From Sediminibacterium ginsengisoli (GTDB taxonomy: Bacteria; Bacteroidota; Bacteroidia; Chitinophagales; Chitinophagaceae): a DNA stretch of 64,000 nucleotides. The notes under the pieces are model-generated. The model saw only the letters and a program-made list of their open reading frames with translations. It had not been told where the DNA came from and did no database searches. The translations under genes and the position numbers were made by a program. This document shows, piece by piece, positions 1 through 8,100 of the stretch; position 1 is the stretch's first letter; every line of letters starts with the position of its first letter. The stretch is taken from assembly GCF_900167075.1 (NCBI RefSeq), contig NZ_FUWH01000005.1:192670-256669 (forward strand). Reading direction: 5' to 3'.

Positions 1-225
1 GCTGATGTCTCCCGAAGGGGACTCAGCGCAGCACGCAGCCACCATTTCTAAAGTTGCTTATAGATTCCAACCTCCACGCGGGTGCAGCCATCTGTATCGC
101 TCAGGCCGCTGGGCCTCGTCTTTGCGCCAGCGCTGCTTTGGCCTCTATCGAAATGAGCTTCGCTCGGTACCGATTCCAAAGAGGCATCTCTGCAAAGACT
201 GGTTTGGATCTTTTGGTGAATGATT
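1..225. repeat. Tandem intergenic repeat, copy 1
   Basis: First of two tandem copies of a non-coding unit; offset between copies is 251 bp. The unit begins with GCTGATGTCTCCCGAAGGGG, carries a small CCCGAAGGG hairpin, then a TCAGGCCGCTG block and a tail ending near a TGCAAAGACTGGT motif. The window begins at the unit's first bases, so more copies may lie to the left. Short open frames across it have no recognisable domain and look incidental. Confidence 0.85.
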
Positions 226-251
226 AATCGTGCTGATCTTACGCTGCCTCC

Positions 252-492
252 GCTGACGTCTCCCGAAGGGGACTCAGCGCAGCACGCAGCCACCATTTCT
301 AAAGTTGCTTATAAATTCCAACCTCCACGCGGGTGCCGGCATCTGTATCGCTCAGGCCGCTGGGCCTCGTCTTTGCGCCAGCGCTGCTTTGGCCTCTATC
401 GAAATGAGCTTCGCATCATTTCGATTACCTACGCTTGCGCTCGGTACCGAACCCAAAGAGACGCCTCTGCAAAGACTGGTATGGTCTTTTGA
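252..492. repeat. Tandem intergenic repeat, copy 2
   Basis: Second copy of the unit, nearly identical to copy 1 over its first ~160 bp. It then has a ~25 bp insertion before the shared CTCGGTACCGA segment and a diverged end. A shorter inverted relative lies at 35511-35566. Bases 493-593 hold nothing I can identify. Confidence 0.85.
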
Positions 493-593
493 TTGTCAGT
501 TGATCGTAACGATTTTACTTTCTCCGCGCGAACCCATCTTGTTTCTGCGAAGGCATCTGGTATTACTAAGATCATTTAATGTATACTTCAATA

Positions 594-627
594 AAAACGG
601 GCGCCGATATGAATCAGCGCCCGTTTT
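594..627 (-). terminator. Rho-independent terminator of the FHS transporter gene
   Basis: Perfect 11-bp arms (AAAACGGGCGC / GCGCCCGTTTT) around a 12-nt loop, followed on the minus strand by a T-run. It sits just beyond the minus-strand stop codon at 646. Confidence 0.8.
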
Positions 628-645
628 ATCTTATGAGGAATATGC

Positions 646-2097
646 CTAGTGGCCACCTCCTGATGCTTTTACATCATAATCGATGCCTTGTTTTTTCAGG
701 CTCTTCTTTGCATAAACTGCGTAGAACGCGAGGTAAGCAAAACACAGCACACCTACGATATAGCTGTACTGGATGCCCAGGATATTATCTTCCGCCACAG
801 CACCCTGCAACCAGCTGATCAGGCCGCCGCCCATGATCATCATGATCAGAAGACTGCTTCCCTGGTTGGTATGTTTGCCAAGACCAGCAACAGCAAGCGT
901 AAAGATACAAGGCCATAAAGTACTGCAGAACAGACCCACGCTGATAAACGCGAATACACTGGTAGCACCTGTTGTAAGCATGCCGATCACGAGAGCAGCA
1001 ATACCCATTGCCGAGAAAATCAACAGCATTCTTGCCGGATTCCCTTTACTGAGCAGGTCGCCGATGATCATTGCGATAATTACAAATCCATATACAAAGA
1101 AAGAAGTAATATCATGCTGTGCGATGGTATTTACGATCAGGAAAACCGCAAAAGCGATATAAGGCATGATGAAGCTGAGGACTTTCTGCTTGCTCTTGCT
1201 AACGCCGAATGCACCTACAGAAGCAGTCCAGCGACCGATCATCAGGCTCGCCCAGTATAAAGAAATATAAGGAGCGATCTTATCGGTGGAAATATCCATA
1301 TGCTGTTTCATGTATTCCGGCAGGTTGCTCGCGGTAGCTACTTCAACACCCACATATACAAATATGCCGATCATTCCCATCCACAGTTGCGGATACTGGA
1401 TGGCAGATTTTTTATGCGCTACCTTAAGCTGGCTTTCTGCTTCTTCAGCTGCCACCTGTTCCAGGTCTATCTTATCAGGGATGGATGAAAATTTAAAGAA
1501 CGCTGCTACCAGCAGGAACGCAGCTCCCAGTATAAGATAGGGTGTTTTTACACTCTCGATACTTGCTTCTGAAGAAGAACTGGTTACACTACCGAAGATC
1601 GCAAAGCTCACCAGCAATGGTCCGATGGTTGTTCCGAAATTATTGACCCCGCCGGCCATGCTCAGTCTCTGCGAACCGGTTTTCGGATCGCCGATCACTA
1701 CGGCAAGCGGGTTGGCCGCGATCTGCTGCAACGAGAACCCGAGACCTACCACAAAAAGCCCGCTGATCATTAAAGGGAATGAAGCGGTATTGGCAGCAGG
1801 ATAGAATAATAAAGTACCAATTGCCGAGATCACAAGCCCCAGTGCAATTCCGTTCTTATACCCGATCCTGTTGAGCAGATCGGTACCGGTTAGTTTGGAA
1901 ATACCTACATAAATAAGTGATCCCACAGTGTATGCCACATAAAAAGCAACCGACACCAGCTGGCTCTGTGCCTGGGAAAGATCAAATGCTTTTTTAAATA
2001 CGGGAATGAGGATATCATTACTTGCTGCAACGAACCCCCAGAAGAAGAACACGGTGATCAATGTGCCAAACTGGCCCCATTTTGTTTGTTGACTCAT
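646..2097 (-). CDS. Sugar MFS transporter, FHS family (FucP/GluP-like)
   Basis: A 483-aa inner-membrane transporter with about 12 hydrophobic segments. The N-terminal segment (FFFWGFVAASNDILIPVFKK) and the motif FSLQQIAANPLAVVIGDP near residues 120-140 are typical of the fucose/glucose/galactose:H+ symporter branch of the major facilitator superfamily. A conserved NNFGTTIGPLL stretch follows. The family imports sugars by proton symport; the exact substrate cannot be read. It is the last gene before a strong terminator and lies downstream, on the same strand, of DUF4861, esterase and reductase genes. This suggests uptake of a sugar or uronic-acid product handled by that cluster. Confidence 0.88.
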   Translation of the reverse strand: MSQQTKWGQFGTLITVFFFWGFVAASNDILIPVFKKAFDLSQAQSQLVSVAFYVAYTVGSLIYVGISKLTGTDLLNRIGYKNGIALGLVISAIGTLLFYPAANTASFPLMISGLFVVGLGFSLQQIAANPLAVVIGDPKTGSQRLSMAGGVNNFGTTIGPLLVSFAIFGSVTSSSSEASIESVKTPYLILGAAFLLVAAFFKFSSIPDKIDLEQVAAEEAESQLKVAHKKSAIQYPQLWMGMIGIFVYVGVEVATASNLPEYMKQHMDISTDKIAPYISLYWASLMIGRWTASVGAFGVSKSKQKVLSFIMPYIAFAVFLIVNTIAQHDITSFFVYGFVIIAMIIGDLLSKGNPARMLLIFSAMGIAALVIGMLTTGATSVFAFISVGLFCSTLWPCIFTLAVAGLGKHTNQGSSLLIMMIMGGGLISWLQGAVAEDNILGIQYSYIVGVLCFAYLAFYAVYAKKSLKKQGIDYDVKASGGGH

Positions 2098-2224
2098 ACG
2101 GTTGACTGTTAGAAGTTTTTTATTGGGAGGAAAAAATAGTCATTTTATTTCAACTATTCACAAACTGTTTCCGGTTTTATTCAACGAAACAGTTATCTGC
2201 CCACAAAACTTTCAACCGTTAGTT

Positions 2225-3358
2225 TTACCTGATCTCCACACGCAGTGGCTGCTTCAGCTGACCGGCGTATTGGCGGAGATACGCAAACCAGTCGTTATCG
2301 CTCCTGATCAGTCCTGCCCTGTTCCATGCCGCACCTGTATAATAAATAAAAGGCTCACCGCTTGCCTGTTTCGCAGTTAATGTAAGCAGATGCGGTTTCA
2401 GCAGGTTCATACTTTTCACCTGCGAAGTAAATATTGTTCCGATACCGGTTACGCCATTCAACGGGCTCTCTGGCTCCCAGTAACCCATAATTCCCTTATC
2501 CTCCTGCAACAGGGAAGCACCGCCGGGGCCGCGTTTTACAATGCCTACTGCCAATGGCAAAGAATCTTTCCCCTCAAATCTGAAAAACGCTTCTACCCTG
2601 CTCAGCTGTGAACCTGCATCGATCCGGATGATCTTGGTAACTGTAACCATTGTACCCGCTACATTACGGGCAGGATAAGTTAACCTGAAACTGCTGCGCA
2701 GCGGACCGTTGTCGAGCAGTTCCCAGTTACTGTAATTATGTGTGAAATAAATGGAATCGTTCACATAAGGTGCTATATCGCCGGCACCAAGCGTAAAACC
2801 TACGCTGTAATAATCCATTCCTTCTCCGTGGTCTTTGTGGTAATCGCCGCTTTTATACCATTTATCGATGATCAGTTCACTGGTACGTTTAGACCATACA
2901 TCCATTCCATAGGCGTTATCTTTACGTCCTTCAAGTGCTTTACCGTATACCCTGAACGCTACCTTATCGTTTTCCCAGGCAAAATCATCATACCGTTCAG
3001 GCACATAACGTGCAAAACTGCGTGGTTTAACAGGCGCTGGCTTACCGGCTTTGACGTAGATGCGCAGGCTTGCATTTGCAGCCAGCGTTACCGGAATAAG
3101 AATACTCCGTGGTTCGGTCTGCCCGTTGTATTCGAGCTGATAAGGAATTTCCTTCCCGCTTTCCGTTACCAGTCTGAAAGATTGCTTGGCTATTGCAGGA
3201 TAAGCTGCAATAAAAGTTGAATAAGGCAATTCGGCCAGCTCTTCCAGTCTTTTATCTGCAGTACTGTTCGTAATACGGATGGATGTTTGCGCGGAAACCA
3301 TCAAGGACGGCAACAATAAAAACAGGAAAGCGAGCCGGCAGTTTTTTGTTCTTTTCAT
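2225..3358 (-). CDS. DUF4861 family protein, secreted
   Basis: A 377-aa protein with an N-terminal signal peptide (hydrophobic residues 8-22 ending VSAQ), so exported to the periplasm or beyond. The body matches the DUF4861 family by its pattern: an N-terminal beta-sandwich-like region (RITNSTADKRLEE, GKEIPYQLEYNG) followed by FAWENDKVAFRVYG and the DYHKDHGEGMDYYSVG stretch. I know of no firmly established activity, but family members often sit in polysaccharide-utilisation clusters for uronic-acid polymers. The gene is 24 bp downstream of the esterase fusion and probably co-transcribed with it. Confidence 0.75.
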   Translation of the reverse strand: MKRTKNCRLAFLFLLLPSLMVSAQTSIRITNSTADKRLEELAELPYSTFIAAYPAIAKQSFRLVTESGKEIPYQLEYNGQTEPRSILIPVTLAANASLRIYVKAGKPAPVKPRSFARYVPERYDDFAWENDKVAFRVYGKALEGRKDNAYGMDVWSKRTSELIIDKWYKSGDYHKDHGEGMDYYSVGFTLGAGDIAPYVNDSIYFTHNYSNWELLDNGPLRSSFRLTYPARNVAGTMVTVTKIIRIDAGSQLSRVEAFFRFEGKDSLPLAVGIVKRGPGGASLLQEDKGIMGYWEPESPLNGVTGIGTIFTSQVKSMNLLKPHLLTLTAKQASGEPFIYYTGAAWNRAGLIRSDNDWFAYLRQYAGQLKQPLRVEIR

Positions 3359-3382
3359 ATCAGTTCTGTTTGTGACGATGTC

Positions 3383-4798
3383 TTAATGCCTGTTATGGTT
3401 CAGTATAAAATTTACAATTGGTTCTGGGTTGGGGAGGCTGTGCGGATGATGTTTGAAACCCGGTTTATGCAATACAGTAACATCTGCACCGGCTGCTTTC
3501 ATTTTTTCCGCAAAAGGTAAAGTATTTTCCTCCGGGGCAACAGCCTCATCTGCATCCGCGCAAAGGATCAGGATCGGGAATTTCCCTTTTACCAGCTGCC
3601 GGATCTTATCGATCGGACTTCCATGAAAATGATCAACCTCCTCTTCTGTCTGCAGGTTATAATCTGTCCTGAATAAAGCATATTCTTTAGGCCAGGCTTT
3701 GAACTTACCCTTACCTGCCGGCCATGATTTCAGATCCAGTACGGGATTATCGATATATACAGCTGCAACCTTACCCGGATTTTCGGCTGCCCAGTTGAGT
3801 GCATAGACGGCACCTCGGCTCATGCCTTCCATTACTGCTTTTTTTGCCAGTCCGGCTTTTTGTAACAAAGCATAAAAGCGGTTCCAGTAACCGATCGCTT
3901 CGCTATTACCGAAGAGTTCGATCACATCGCAGTAGACCACATGATAACCGCGTTCGAGCAGTGCTATGTCGGTTTGCGGTTCATGTCCCCAGAACCGCGC
4001 CCGCCAGATCCAGGGTTTTCCCGGGGCAGCCTGCTTCGGTTTAACCACTTTACAATTGCGGCCATCTATGGTAAATTCGGCGCAGTCATACCCGTAAAAG
4101 GAACTGATCTTTTTACCGGTATCTATTTTTCTGAACAGATCAAAACCCGGCGCTGTTTTCTGCACAATCACATCATACAATCTTTCCGCCATGATGTGTG
4201 ATCCTTCTGTCCCGGGATGAATGCCGTCTGCAAACAATTCAGGCCTGTTCACCAGCAGCTGGTGCATATCGATCACTTCTGTTCTTTCTTTCCAGGCGGC
4301 CTGCTGCAAACGGGGTATTATTGCTTTTACAATAACAGGATCCCAGATCCCGGAAGTGTCTGTTCTGAAAGAAACAACCGGCAATAACAGGATGATGCGG
4401 GGATGTGATGGAAGCGCTGCAAAACGACTGATCATTTCCCGCGAATCTGATTCCAGTTCTGAGAGAAAAGGTCTGTTGACAGCTTTACTATCGTTACCGC
4501 CCAGGTCGATAAGTACAATATCCGGTTCGCTTTTCAGTGCCGATTCAAAAGCGGTGGTAAGCTGGTAAGGTTTGTCACCTTTCTTAAGCATCGTTGTTCC
4601 GCTTACTCCATAATTTGAGATGATGTATTGGTGCCCCAGCTTTTGCTGAAGCTGCGCGGGGAAAGCATCACTGGAAGGATCAGCAGTTCTTGCGCCGGCG
4701 GTAATACTTGCACCTATACAGGTAATCCTAAGCTTTTCAGCCGCCCGGCTCACAGGCAAATAAATGAGGATCGATAAAAAGAAACAAAGCAAGCGCAT
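3383..4798 (-). CDS. SGNH/GDSL hydrolase fused to an alpha/beta hydrolase
   Basis: A 471-aa exported protein (signal peptide 1-20) with two different hydrolase folds. Residues 23-215 form an SGNH esterase: block I GASITAG (nucleophile S31), block III GGND (100-103) and the D191-x-x-H194 pair in DGIHPG. Residues 235-470 form an alpha/beta hydrolase: nucleophile elbow GMSRG (S327), acid D415 or D417 and a terminal HHPH (450-453). Both catalytic sets look intact. A two-esterase fusion beside DUF4861 and a sugar transporter suggests removal of acyl groups (acetyl, methyl) from plant polysaccharide; the substrate is inferred only. Confidence 0.82.
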   Translation of the reverse strand: MRLLCFFLSILIYLPVSRAAEKLRITCIGASITAGARTADPSSDAFPAQLQQKLGHQYIISNYGVSGTTMLKKGDKPYQLTTAFESALKSEPDIVLIDLGGNDSKAVNRPFLSELESDSREMISRFAALPSHPRIILLLPVVSFRTDTSGIWDPVIVKAIIPRLQQAAWKERTEVIDMHQLLVNRPELFADGIHPGTEGSHIMAERLYDVIVQKTAPGFDLFRKIDTGKKISSFYGYDCAEFTIDGRNCKVVKPKQAAPGKPWIWRARFWGHEPQTDIALLERGYHVVYCDVIELFGNSEAIGYWNRFYALLQKAGLAKKAVMEGMSRGAVYALNWAAENPGKVAAVYIDNPVLDLKSWPAGKGKFKAWPKEYALFRTDYNLQTEEEVDHFHGSPIDKIRQLVKGKFPILILCADADEAVAPEENTLPFAEKMKAAGADVTVLHKPGFKHHPHSLPNPEPIVNFILNHNRH

Positions 4799-4880
4799 GA
4801 GCCAATTTACCGGAAAATAATGTCAGGCATGCCGCTTTGCATATTCAACTTAATGATTGGCTTAAAGAGTTGCCACTTGC

Positions 4881-5738
4881 TTAATTCAGGCCCAGCTCTT
4901 TTGCGATGGCTATAATATCTGATTCTCCTGCCGCGGATTCAGCTCCCGAAAAGGTTTTCAGTGCTGTTTCTGCCAAAGGGGTTTGCAGACCGGCATTCCG
5001 GGCAAGCTGCAGATCCTTTACAATATGCTTGAGAGCAAATGCGGGCTGGTAATTTTTAGCTGCAATGGCATCGCCTTTGATCTTCAGGAAAATGCTGCCC
5101 ATTGCGCTGTTATTGATGAGGGTAAAAAGATCGGCAAGTGCAATGCCATGCTTCTGTGCGAACACAGCTGCTTCCGCCAGCCCCTGTGCCTGCAATGCAA
5201 GCAATGTATTCATGGCCAGCTTGGTGGTATTGCCAGATCCCACTTCACCCATATACATGACCAGCTTTCCCATTTTCTCCAGCACCAGTTTTGCCTGCAG
5301 GAATGCTGTTTCTTCACCGCCTGCCATAATCACCAGCTGGCTTTCTTCGGCCTGCTTCACACTGCCCGATACCGGCGCATCTATATAACAGTTTTGCTGC
5401 GCATCACACAAGGCCGACATTTCCCTGCTCACATCCGGCGATACCGTACTCATATTAATGATGATCTTGCCCGTAACAGCCGCGGCCAGTAAGCCATCAT
5501 CTGCAGTAAAAATATTTCTTGTTGCTGCATCATCTGAAACCATCAGTATGATTACATCTGCCCGTTGCATAAGCTGCATTGGTGATGCTGCCGACGCTGC
5601 ACCCGCATTGATCAGTTCCTGTTCTTTTTCCTTATTGCGGTTATATACGGTAACAGGACAGCCTGCTTTTATGAGCCGCTGCGACATTGGTGTTCCCATC
5701 CGGCCCAATCCAACCCATCCGATTCTTGTGTTTTGCAT
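4881..5738 (-). CDS. NAD(P)-dependent oxidoreductase, 3-hydroxyisobutyrate dehydrogenase family
   Basis: A 285-aa cytoplasmic enzyme of the beta-hydroxyacid dehydrogenase family, normal in length. The N-terminal Rossmann motif is GWVGLGRMGTPM (residues 8-19), the substrate motif is DAPVSGSVKQAE near 120, and the catalytic lysine lies in GNTTKLAMN near 170. Relatives include 3-hydroxyisobutyrate dehydrogenase and tartronate-semialdehyde reductase (GarR). The latter would fit uronate catabolism given the neighbours, but the sequence does not decide. The gene is the most upstream of the minus-strand run 646-5738. Confidence 0.85.
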   Translation of the reverse strand: MQNTRIGWVGLGRMGTPMSQRLIKAGCPVTVYNRNKEKEQELINAGAASAASPMQLMQRADVIILMVSDDAATRNIFTADDGLLAAAVTGKIIINMSTVSPDVSREMSALCDAQQNCYIDAPVSGSVKQAEESQLVIMAGGEETAFLQAKLVLEKMGKLVMYMGEVGSGNTTKLAMNTLLALQAQGLAEAAVFAQKHGIALADLFTLINNSAMGSIFLKIKGDAIAAKNYQPAFALKHIVKDLQLARNAGLQTPLAETALKTFSGAESAAGESDIIAIAKELGLN

Positions 5739-5903
5739 GTGATGACAGTTTAGGCCTATCCGGCATTCCGTCGGGTAGAACAGGTAAGGTACAAAGTTCG
5801 TCAGTAAAAAAAAGCATTCTCAGAATAAATGTTAGAACAATGACTTTTCGGTAGAAATCAGCGGCAGTTTAACGCGCCCCGCGTCAGGAAAAGGCAAAAA
5901 AAA

Positions 5904-5925
5904 GCTCCCATTATGCAATGGGAGC
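5904..5925 (-). terminator. Terminator of dnaK
   Basis: Hairpin GCTCCCATT-ATGC-AATGGGAGC with perfect 9-bp arms, followed on the minus strand by eight T residues. It lies 28 bp beyond the dnaK stop codon. Confidence 0.88.
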
Positions 5926-5952
5926 CTGAAAATTATCAAAAAACGACAGCTT

Positions 5953-7854
5953 TTATTTCACTTCTTCGAACTGTGCATCTTCCACAGTATCGCTTCCTGC
6001 CTGTCCGCCTCCAGGGTTGGCCTGACCACCTTCGGCTTGTCCGCCGGCCGCCGCCTGTGCTTTGTAGATGTCTTCGCTGGCGGCTGTCCATGCGGTATTC
6101 ATTTCAGCCATAGCAGCATCTACTGCAGCAATATCCTGGTTCTTATGCGCTTCTTTCAGTTTTTCCAGAGCCGCTTCGATCGGTGCTTTTTTATCAGCAG
6201 GGATCTTATCGCCGAACTCTTTGAACTGCTTCTCGGTCTGGAAGATCAGGCTGTCGGCCTGGTTGAGTTTCTCGATCTTTTCACGGGCTTCCTTGTCTGA
6301 TGATTCATTTGCTTTCGCTTCTGCTTTCATCTTCTCGATCTCTTCCTTGCTCAGACCGCTGCCGGCTTCAATACGGATCTTCTGTTCTTTACCTGTGCCT
6401 TTGTCTTTCGCGCTTACATGCAGCAGACCATTGGCATCGATATCGAATGTTACTTCGATCTGCGGAACACCTCTTGGTGCCGGCGGAATGCCATCCAGGT
6501 TGAAAATACCGAGGCTCTTGTTCTGGTTTGCCAGCGGACGCTCGCCCTGGAGTACATGGATCTGTACACCCGGCTGGTTATCGCTCGCGGTAGAATATAT
6601 TTCTGTTTTCTTGGTCGGGATAGTGGTGTTCGCAGGGATCATCACGGTCATCACGCTGCCCATGGTCTCGATACCCAGGCTCAGCGGGGTTACATCGAGC
6701 AGGAGTACGTCTTTTACTTCACCGGTCAGTACCGCACCCTGGATAGCTGCACCAAGTGCTACTACTTCATCCGGGTTTACGCCCCTGTTGGGTTTTTTAC
6801 CAAAGAATTTCTCTACGATCTCCTGTACTTTAGGGATACGTGTAGAACCACCTACCAGGATCACTTCGTCGATCTGTGACTTATCATAACCTGCGTCTTT
6901 CAGTGCAGCTTCACATGGTTTCAGGCACCTGGCAAACAGGTCGTCTGCGAGTTGCTCAAAACGTGCACGGCTCAGCTTCAGCACCAGGTGCTTGGGAACG
7001 CCGTCCACAGCTGTGATATAAGGCAGGTTGATCTCTGTTTCTGAAGAAGAGCTCAGCTCGATCTTTGCTTTTTCTGATGCTTCTTTCAGCCTTTGCAGCG
7101 CCATCGGATCTTTGCGCAGGTCTATCGCTTCCTGGTTTTTGAATTCTTCAGCCAGCCAGTCCATGATCACCTTATCGAAGTCATCACCACCCAGGTGTGT
7201 ATCACCATTGGTTGATTTTACTTCAAAAACGCCATCACCCAGTTCCAGGATAGAGATATCGAAAGTACCACCACCAAGGTCGAATACTGCGATCTTCTGG
7301 TCTGCATGTTTTTTATCGAGGCCGTAAGCGAGTGCTGCTGCTGTAGGTTCGTTCACGATACGTCTTACATTCAGCCCTGCAATTTCACCGGCTTCTTTGG
7401 TTGCCTGGCGCTGGGCGTCGTTAAAGTATGCGGGAACAGTGATCACTGCTTCGGTCACTTCCTGGCCGAGGTAGTCTTCTGCCGTTTTTTTCATTTTCTG
7501 CAGGATCATGGCAGAGATCTCCTGCGGCGTGTACAAACGATCGTCTATTGCAACGCGAACGGTATTATTGTCGCCTTTTGCTACTTTATAACTCCAGTGA
7601 CTGATTTCTTCAGTCACTTCGTCGTACCTGCGGCCCATAAAGCGCTTTACGCTCATGATGGTGTTCTGCGGGTTGGTAATGGCCTGACGTTTGGCGGGGT
7701 CTCCCACTTTACGTTCGCCATTTTTCAGGAAGGCCACCACTGAAGGCGTAGTCCGGCGCCCTTCGTCATTGGCGATAACTACCGGCTCGTTTCCTTCCAT
7801 AACGGCCACGCAACTGTTTGTTGTACCAAGGTCAATTCCTATTATTTTGCCCAT
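5953..7854 (-). CDS. dnaK: Molecular chaperone DnaK (Hsp70)
   Basis: A 633-aa full-length Hsp70. It starts with the ATPase signature [17 protein letters not shown] and has the second phosphate-binding motif [12 protein letters not shown] near 195, the adenosine motif [13 protein letters not shown] near 335, a substrate-binding beta domain ([19 protein letters not shown]) and a helical lid. It ends in a Gly/Ala/Gln-rich linker and EEVK. It folds client proteins in the cytosol with DnaJ and GrpE, neither of which is in the window. It is monocistronic, with its own terminator and a long upstream region carrying repeated CTGNCA motifs. Confidence 0.98.
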   Translation of the reverse strand: MGKIIGIDLGTTNSCVAVMEGNEPVVIANDEGRRTTPSVVAFLKNGERKVGDPAKRQAITNPQNTIMSVKRFMGRRYDEVTEEISHWSYKVAKGDNNTVRVAIDDRLYTPQEISAMILQKMKKTAEDYLGQEVTEAVITVPAYFNDAQRQATKEAGEIAGLNVRRIVNEPTAAALAYGLDKKHADQKIAVFDLGGGTFDISILELGDGVFEVKSTNGDTHLGGDDFDKVIMDWLAEEFKNQEAIDLRKDPMALQRLKEASEKAKIELSSSSETEINLPYITAVDGVPKHLVLKLSRARFEQLADDLFARCLKPCEAALKDAGYDKSQIDEVILVGGSTRIPKVQEIVEKFFGKKPNRGVNPDEVVALGAAIQGAVLTGEVKDVLLLDVTPLSLGIETMGSVMTVMIPANTTIPTKKTEIYSTASDNQPGVQIHVLQGERPLANQNKSLGIFNLDGIPPAPRGVPQIEVTFDIDANGLLHVSAKDKGTGKEQKIRIEAGSGLSKEEIEKMKAEAKANESSDKEAREKIEKLNQADSLIFQTEKQFKEFGDKIPADKKAPIEAALEKLKEAHKNQDIAAVDAAMAEMNTAWTAASEDIYKAQAAAGGQAEGGQANPGGGQAGSDTVEDAQFEEVK

Positions 7855-7893
7855 ATCTGATTGAATTTCGATGAATAATCAGATTTCTATAGT

Positions 7894-7975
7894 CAATCAT
7901 TATGCCACCTGTCAGTGAAATGAAAATTTGTCAGCTATCTGTGGAAATTAGTTTTGGCAGAATTTCAGTTTATTC
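7894..7975 (-). promoter_or_regulatory. Putative dnaK control region with repeated CTGNCA motifs
   Basis: On the minus strand, 40-120 nt upstream of the dnaK ATG, the motif CTGNCA occurs three times (CTGCCA, CTGACA, CTGACA). The last runs into CTGACAGGTGGCATAATG followed by ATTG. Repeats at this spacing suggest a heat-shock promoter or operator, an inference from position and repetition. No CIRCE element is visible. The rest of 7855-8100 shows nothing else. Confidence 0.3.
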
Positions 7976-8100
7976 CAGATTATTTACCTAATTTGTCTTA
8001 TCTCCTGCAAACAGTTCCAGAGTGAGGTTTGAGGTGCATGCCATAAAAGAGAGAGTTCCGATACCTGGTTAGCCAATATTATTTAACCCCCTGAGCGTAT

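Noticed and set aside
5-649. Several plus-strand open frames across the left-edge repeat
   Set aside because: They follow the repeat units, share no domain with known proteins, change length between copies and have no ribosome-binding or promoter context.
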